NCBI GenBank assembly: GCA_902461085.1
Contig: CABPWH010000039.1
Location: 1-19,314 of the forward strand
Length of the DNA stretch: 19,314 nt
Reading direction: 5' to 3'
Origin: an uncultured Collinsella sp.
GTDB taxonomy: Bacteria > Actinomycetota > Coriobacteriia > Coriobacteriales > Coriobacteriaceae
Shown one piece after another: positions 15,031-19,314 of this stretch. Under the pieces are notes generated by a model. It ran no database searches and was not told where the DNA came from. It worked only from the letters and a program-made list of their open reading frames with translations. Positions within the stretch are counted from its first letter, which is position 1, and each line of letters opens with the position of its first letter. Made by a program: the position numbers and the translations under genes.

Positions 15031-16377
15031 ATGGAACACGACCTCACACGCGGCAATGTCCTTAGGACCATCGCGGTCTTTGCCCTGCCCTATATGCTCT
15101 CGTACTTTTTGCAGATGCTCTACGGCATGGCCGACCTGTACATGATGGGGCAGTTTAGCGGCGCTGCCGGCATCACCGCCGTGGGTAATGGCGCGCAGAC
15201 GCTCTATATCATTACCGTGACGCTCGTGGGTCTAGCCATGGGAACGACGGTCATCGTCGGCCACGCCGTGGGTTCGCGCCGCTTCGACCGCGCCGAGACC
15301 GCCATCGGCAACACTATCACGCTCTTTATGGGCGTCTCGGTGGTACTGGCCGCCGTCCTGCTCGCACTGTGCCCGCAAATCGTGGCGCTCATTGGCACGC
15401 CGGCCGAGGCGGTCGAAGGCACTGCCGCCTACCTGCGCATCTGCTTTGCAGGCATTCCGTTTATCGCCGCATACAACATCCTCTCGGCCATTTTTCGCGG
15501 TCTGGGTGATTCACGCTCGCCTATGTACGTGATTGGCGTGGCGTGCATCATCAACATCGCGCTCGACTTTCTGTTTATCGGCCACATGGGGCTCGGCCCC
15601 GTGGGCGCGGCGCTCGGCACGGTGACCGCGCAGACGGCCAGCGTTGCCCTCGCGCTCGTGTGGCTCAAGAGCCGCCGCACGAACATCCACGTTAAGCGCA
15701 GCGACCTGCGCCCCCAGCCCGAGGTGCTCGGCAGCATTCTTAAGATCGGTGTGCCCGTGGCCGTGCAGGACGGCTGCATCCAGGTGGCGTTTATGTTCAT
15801 CACCGTCATTGCCAACCACCGAGGGCTCGTCGACGCTGCCGCCGTGGGCCTGGTCGAAAAGATGATCAGCTTTTTGTTCATTGTGCCGAGCTCCATGGGT
15901 GCTACCGTCAGCGCGCTCACAGCGCAAAATGCCGGCGCGGGCAAGGGCGACCGCGCGCGTCAGGTGCTCAAGGACGCCATGACCATCTCGGTGGTGTACG
16001 GCTGCCTGATCACGGTGCTGATGTGGCTGGTGGCGCCGGCGTTTATTGGCTTTTTTGCCAAGGACGCTGCAGTAGTCGCCGCCGGCACCGGCTATATGCG
16101 CAGCTACATTTTCGACGCGATTTTTGCCGGCATCCACATTTGCTTTAGCGGCTTTTTCGCTGCATACGGCAAGAGCTACATCGGCTTTGCGCACAACGTG
16201 CTGGCCGTGGCGCTCATTCGCGTGCCGGGCGCGTGGCTGCTGTCGAACGCCTATTCCGACACGCTGTTTCCCATGGGCATCGCGTCGCCGTGCGGATCGA
16301 TTTTGTCGGCGGTCATCTGTGTTATCGCGTTTACCGTGCTCAACCGGCGCGGGGCTTTTGACAAGCTGATGGCGTAG
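15031..16377 (+). CDS. MATE-family multidrug efflux transporter
   Basis: A 448-residue inner-membrane antiporter of the MATE family, which exports drugs and other cationic compounds in exchange for sodium or protons. The N-terminus GNVLRTIAVFALPYMLSYFLQMLYGMADLYMMGQFSGAAGITAVG matches the family hallmark of the first two helices, in pieces up to about residue 60. About twelve hydrophobic segments form two similar halves, the second starting near SILKIGVPVAVQDG (about 235). The length is normal. ATG 15031 has only a weak ribosome site (AGAAAG, about ten bases upstream). The family often pairs with MerR regulators, and one follows 61 nt downstream. The substrate is not predictable from sequence. 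Confidence 0.93.
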   Translation: MEHDLTRGNVLRTIAVFALPYMLSYFLQMLYGMADLYMMGQFSGAAGITAVGNGAQTLYIITVTLVGLAMGTTVIVGHAVGSRRFDRAETAIGNTITLFMGVSVVLAAVLLALCPQIVALIGTPAEAVEGTAAYLRICFAGIPFIAAYNILSAIFRGLGDSRSPMYVIGVACIINIALDFLFIGHMGLGPVGAALGTVTAQTASVALALVWLKSRRTNIHVKRSDLRPQPEVLGSILKIGVPVAVQDGCIQVAFMFITVIANHRGLVDAAAVGLVEKMISFLFIVPSSMGATVSALTAQNAGAGKGDRARQVLKDAMTISVVYGCLITVLMWLVAPAFIGFFAKDAAVVAAGTGYMRSYIFDAIFAGIHICFSGFFAAYGKSYIGFAHNVLAVALIRVPGAWLLSNAYSDTLFPMGIASPCGSILSAVICVIAFTVLNRRGAFDKLMA

Positions 16378-16438
16378 AGGATCGTTTGCGTCGTACGACC
16401 TCGGCGCCCCTTCCCCGTCCATTGAAAGGAGCGGCGCC

Positions 16439-17278
16439 ATGACCGACTCGCCAACTGAACATACCGAGGGTCTGCTCCGCATTGGCGAGGTGGCGCGCTT
16501 GTTTAACCTAAGCGTGGGCACGTTGCGCCATTACGAGCAGATGGGCTTGCTGGACCCGGCACACATCGATCCGGCGAGTGGGTACCGCTACTACGGATCG
16601 CGGCAGCTCTCCACTCTCAACACCATCAGCCACCTGCGTGTTCTCGACTTGCCGCTCGCGCTAATCCGTGAGTTTGTGACCACGCGCGACGTGAACCTTA
16701 TGCAGCGGCAGCTGGCTCAGCAGCAGGAGCTCATCGAGCGCAAGCGCCGCGAGCTGGAGCGCGTGTCGCGCAAGATCGACAACCGGCTTGCCCTGCTTCA
16801 CAATGCCCTGAACACCGAGCTCGATACCATTTGCGCAATCGATGCGCCCGAGCTTCGCTGCGCCGTATTGCGCGAACGCGTCAAGCCTACCGACGCCTAT
16901 GCGCTGGAGTGGCAGATTCGTCAGCTGCAGAAGGGCCAGCACGAGACCTTTGTCTTTCTGGGCAACTTGGGCGTTGGGATTAGCGCCGAGCGCCTCGCCG
17001 CCGGCGACTTTGATGGCTACGACGAGGTCTTTTTGCTGCTCGATGACACCGATGATTACGTGGGCGACCTCGAGACGCGACCCGCCGCGCGCTGCCTGAC
17101 CATTAGCTTTCGCGGCACGCACGGGCAAGCAACCCCACGCTATGAGCAGCTGCTCAGCTATATGCGCGAGCGCAACCTGACACCCGCCGGTCCCTCGCGC
17201 GAGATCGCCCTGATCGACGACATCATCAGCGACGGCCCGGGGGCGTATGTGACGAGGATCGCGATACCGGTCCGCTAA
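16439..17278 (+). CDS. MerR-family multidrug-type transcriptional regulator (BmrR/BltR-like)
   Basis: A 279-residue regulator. Residues 12-80 form the MerR winged helix (LLRIGEVARLFNLSVGTLRHYEQMGLL, then SGYRYYGSRQL). Residues 84-122 form the dimerising coiled coil, rich in Q, E, R and L. Residues ~135-279 are a GyrI-like effector-binding domain, the kind that binds bulky hydrophobic drugs in BmrR. GAAAGGAG lies 7 nt before ATG 16439. It is 61 nt downstream of the MATE gene with no terminator between, so the two are likely one operon under the MerR-type promoter at 14958-14988. Probable role: drug-sensing activator of the pump and of itself. No metal-binding cysteines of the metal-sensing MerR group are seen. 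Confidence 0.9.
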   Translation: MTDSPTEHTEGLLRIGEVARLFNLSVGTLRHYEQMGLLDPAHIDPASGYRYYGSRQLSTLNTISHLRVLDLPLALIREFVTTRDVNLMQRQLAQQQELIERKRRELERVSRKIDNRLALLHNALNTELDTICAIDAPELRCAVLRERVKPTDAYALEWQIRQLQKGQHETFVFLGNLGVGISAERLAAGDFDGYDEVFLLLDDTDDYVGDLETRPAARCLTISFRGTHGQATPRYEQLLSYMRERNLTPAGPSREIALIDDIISDGPGAYVTRIAIPVR

Positions 17279-17309
17279 TCACTACCATTTATCGAGCAAT
17301 TCCATCCAT

Positions 17310-17338
17310 TTACCTTAATCCGAATTAGATTGTATTAT
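17310..17338 (+). promoter_or_regulatory. Candidate promoter of the cysteine peptidase gene
   Basis: TATTAT (17333-17338, five of six) with TTACCT (17310-17315, three of six) 17 nt upstream, in a short AT-rich gap. The leader would be about 40 nt. Confidence 0.4.
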
Positions 17339-17386
17339 GTAGCAAATAAAATGACAGCATATTGCCCCCCATAGGCAGGAGACATT

Positions 17387-18559
17387 ATGCCCAGAGTTCA
17401 ATCACGTCGCTCGTTTCTTCTCGGCCTAGCCTCGATCATCGGCTTATCCGCGTCACGCCCAACAAGAGTATTCGCTGCCGACTCAAACTCATCCGTCGCT
17501 TTTACATCAGACCTAGCACAAGACTACGCGCTTTCCCTGTTGCCCATCGTCGACGGATCCGCGAACTTAGAGATCGAGCAAATCGTTCCCGTATGCCAAC
17601 AAATCGGCCTTATCTGTGGCTATGAAATCAGTGTCACAAGGGAAGGAAGCCCTTACGGTTATTTAATACTTGACGCATCATATCCTGGGCTTCTGAAGGA
17701 GATAACCCTCGGCGATACCATTCTTCCGATTTCAGCTTCTCTATCAAACGCCATTTCAACTTATTCCGGCCAACAGGCCACAAACCCAACCGTACTAATT
17801 TCGTACAACGATATTGAATATGGAACTTTGGTGCCAGGAACTAGAGACTGTGTAACCAACTATAACAATATACGGTCTGTCCCGATTGTCACCGAAAAGG
17901 GTATAGCACCTCAAAGCAATAACCCAACTTCATGGGATGCAGTCATTATCAATGAAGATGACTTGATGTTGCATTTCCAAATAGACGATTTAAACGGAAT
18001 ACCGTTCCGAGGAGTCTCGGAATCATTAGTTGAAGCCCGCACTAATAAGTATGCATGCGTCGTTTCTGCCTTGTACGCTGTATCAATGCATTACGGTCTC
18101 ACCAGTTCAAACGCTAATCAATTTAATCCCGATTATTATAAAGAAATATGGAACGTCACTGGCACAACAACGTATAAGACCAATGATCAGGGCGTCGAGT
18201 ACGGAAGCACGATCATCCCAGATGGAATTGTTCCGTTTAAAAGTCTTGCCGCTCAAAAGGGTAGAGCACTTAATACTCAATTTTTCGGTTATCAGCCTCA
18301 ATTCGCTCAGTACAGAGCAACTATCGATCAAGGGAATATCGGCTTGTATCATATGTGGATCAACAGCCGAAACAGTGAAGGATCCGTCGAGCTATCAGGT
18401 CATACAGTCACGGTAACTGGCTATTTTACTGGGCATAATGGAAGCTCTGGCATCGAACTGCAGTGGCTCGAAGTATTCGACGGATGGAACACTTATCCCC
18501 GAGCGATTAACTATGCAACGCCCAATATGGTCAAATTGAACGGAACAGTCTTTTGGTAG
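17387..18559 (+). CDS. Tat-exported papain-like cysteine peptidase candidate (streptopain-like)
   Basis: A 390-residue exported protein. The N-terminus carries a twin-arginine signal, SRRSFLLG (6-13), a hydrophobic stretch and a VFAAD cleavage region near residue 31. Residues ~35-130 resemble the propeptide of C10 streptopain-type peptidases (PYGYLILDASYPGLLKEITLGD). The putative catalytic domain has Cys224 in NKYACVVSALYAVSMHYG and His339 in LSGHTVTVTGYF, followed by LEVFDGWN (Asp365 or Asn368), the order and spacing of papain-fold C10/C39/C47 enzymes. The residue preceding Cys is Ala rather than the usual Gln/Asp context, and no oxyanion Gln is obvious. ATG 17387 has AGGAG five bases upstream. 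Base composition is clearly AT-richer than its neighbours. A lipoprotein gene follows after 5 nt. Function as an active protease is inferred, not shown. Confidence 0.6.
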   Translation: MPRVQSRRSFLLGLASIIGLSASRPTRVFAADSNSSVAFTSDLAQDYALSLLPIVDGSANLEIEQIVPVCQQIGLICGYEISVTREGSPYGYLILDASYPGLLKEITLGDTILPISASLSNAISTYSGQQATNPTVLISYNDIEYGTLVPGTRDCVTNYNNIRSVPIVTEKGIAPQSNNPTSWDAVIINEDDLMLHFQIDDLNGIPFRGVSESLVEARTNKYACVVSALYAVSMHYGLTSSNANQFNPDYYKEIWNVTGTTTYKTNDQGVEYGSTIIPDGIVPFKSLAAQKGRALNTQFFGYQPQFAQYRATIDQGNIGLYHMWINSRNSEGSVELSGHTVTVTGYFTGHNGSSGIELQWLEVFDGWNTYPRAINYATPNMVKLNGTVFW

Positions 18560-18564
18560 ACCGG

Positions 18565-18951
18565 ATGGCACCATCAAAATGCTATGGCACCACGGCCTTT
18601 GCCCTGGTTACGATATTGGTGATTTTCGCTATGTTTGCATCCGTTTCTTCATGCACAGATAGAGCCCGCTATAGCGGAGGAGATGATTACCTTGTCTTTG
18701 GAGCCGGCAGCGTTCATTCTATTGAGGGAACGGAACTCGTAATCCAAACAGACAACAGTCCCCGCTACACCGACGCTGGAAAGCAAACCCGGATTACATT
18801 CCCCTCATCTGGCCGAATCAAAGACAAGCTTTCCCGAATCAAAGTTGGGACAAGAGTTTCCTACTCACGCTTTGAGTCGGTAGACGCATCTGGATCATAC
18901 GAGGGAAACGATATCGAAATTGAACAGGCAAACACTATAAGGAGATGTTGA
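18565..18951 (+). CDS. Small lipoprotein, OB-like beta domain
   Basis: A 128-residue protein not recognised by family. From ATG 18565, a short basic start is followed by a hydrophobic stretch and the lipobox VSSC (Cys30), so it should be anchored to the outer face of the membrane. The rest looks like a small beta-barrel: GAGSVHSIEGTELVIQTD, RITF, IKVGTRVSYSRFESV, YEGNDIEIEQA, similar in rhythm to OB-type DUF5666-like domains. A TTG at 18553 overlapping the peptidase stop is an alternative start, but neither start has a strong ribosome site. Tight spacing to the peptidase suggests one operon and a shared task at the cell surface, perhaps tethering or inhibition; that is speculation. Confidence 0.7.
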   Translation: MAPSKCYGTTAFALVTILVIFAMFASVSSCTDRARYSGGDDYLVFGAGSVHSIEGTELVIQTDNSPRYTDAGKQTRITFPSSGRIKDKLSRIKVGTRVSYSRFESVDASGSYEGNDIEIEQANTIRRC

Positions 18952-18980
18952 GGAACTGAGCCTCTGCGCAGTTCCTCAAC
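18947..18980. terminator. 12-bp hairpin between convergent genes
   Basis: GTTGAGGAACTG, a 10-nt loop, CAGTTCCTCAAC. It overlaps the TGA of the lipoprotein gene and ends 7 bases before the ligA stop, so it could act for both converging transcripts. There is no T-run on either side. Confidence 0.5.
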
Positions 18981-18986
18981 AAATCA

Positions 18987-19314
18987 TTATGCCTCCGGGA
19001 CCCTACCCGTCGCCAAAATCTGTTCAAGTGCGTCCTCATCCAGCACGGGCACACCCAGCTGCTCGGCCTTGGTGAGCTTGGAGCCTGCTTTGGGGCCAGC
19101 GACCAGATAGCTCGTCTTCTTTGACACGCTGCCCGAAACCTTGGCGCCGAGCACCTTGAGCGCCGCGCCCGCCTCGTCGCGCGTGCGGTTGACGAGCGTG
19201 CCGGTGAGCACGAAGGTCAGGCCTGCGAGTGGTTGTGCGTCGGCGAGCTCGCCCGCCACGCCAGCGTCGGCTGCGGCTTGCGCGTGCCGGGGGCCCCCCG
19301 GCGCGCCGCTCGGT
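18987..19314 (-). CDS. ligA: NAD-dependent DNA ligase, C-terminal BRCT end (5' part beyond window)
   Basis: The frame is open to the right edge, so this is the 3' end of a longer gene. The last ~85 residues are a BRCT domain: PLAGLTFVLTGTLVNRTRDE, KVLGAKVSGSVSKKTSYLVAG, KAGSKLTKAEQLGVPVLDEDAL. This is the characteristic C-terminus of bacterial LigA, which seals nicks using NAD. Upstream of it is a Gly/Pro/Ala-rich linker (residues from ~19313 to 19240). A start at 19259 is possible in the frame but has no ribosome site, and an isolated BRCT protein is unlikely. The full ligase (about 700-800 residues) should continue to the right. Confidence 0.85.
   Translation of the reverse strand, partial: PSGAPGGPRHAQAAADAGVAGELADAQPLAGLTFVLTGTLVNRTRDEAGAALKVLGAKVSGSVSKKTSYLVAGPKAGSKLTKAEQLGVPVLDEDALEQILATGRVPEA

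Noticed and set aside
18987..19259. A stand-alone 90-residue BRCT protein
   Set aside because: The frame continues open to the edge through a linker typical of LigA, and there is no ribosome site at the internal GTG.

Overview
The window looks like a chromosomal segment from a GC-rich, Gram-positive gut actinobacterium of the Coriobacteriia. A Collinsella-like genome is my best guess. The reasons are high GC in the core genes, AGGAGG-type ribosome binding sites, sortase-anchored pilus proteins with a Gram-positive wall signal, and a MoaC-MobB fusion next to MoaA. The taxonomic call is inference; no rRNA or other strong marker is present.

Layout, left to right. (1) 1-4069, minus strand: a sortase-dependent pilus or adhesin locus. 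A 1131-residue wall-anchored beta-helix protein with two isopeptide-type pilin domains overlaps by 8 nt the start of a fimbrial backbone pilin cut by the window edge. A 504-nt AT-rich region upstream holds a candidate promoter, a recurring TTTGCTCA motif and three perfect hairpins. (2) 4574-6899, minus: a Cof-type HAD phosphatase and an MFS transporter. (3) 7201-9556, minus: moaA followed after 4 nt by a moaC-mobB fusion, for molybdenum cofactor synthesis. (4) 9790-10827, minus: a protein resembling AbiEi/DUF559, with a probable PD-(D/E)XK-like domain. (5) 11038-14770, minus: two overlapping ABC exporter half-transporters forming a heterodimer with one degenerate ATP site. (6) 15031-17278, plus: a MATE efflux pump and a MerR-family regulator, divergent from the ABC pair, with a MerR-type dyad in the MATE promoter. 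(7) 17387-18951, plus: an AT-richer pair, a Tat-exported papain-like cysteine peptidase candidate and a small lipoprotein. (8) 18987 to the right edge, minus: the C-terminal BRCT end of NAD-dependent DNA ligase.

The most distinctive non-coding signal is two families of dispersed intergenic inverted repeats. Family A (three copies) has two arms of up to 19 bp around a conserved 27-nt centre, 65 nt in the full copies, and each copy lies just downstream of a minus-strand stop codon. Family B (two perfect copies and one decayed) has 12-bp arms around a 9-nt loop. In both families at least one copy has its centre inverted relative to the others. In family B the inversion is independent of a shared flank, which suggests loop flipping between the arms. 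These may be non-autonomous mobile palindromes or RNA 3'-end structures.
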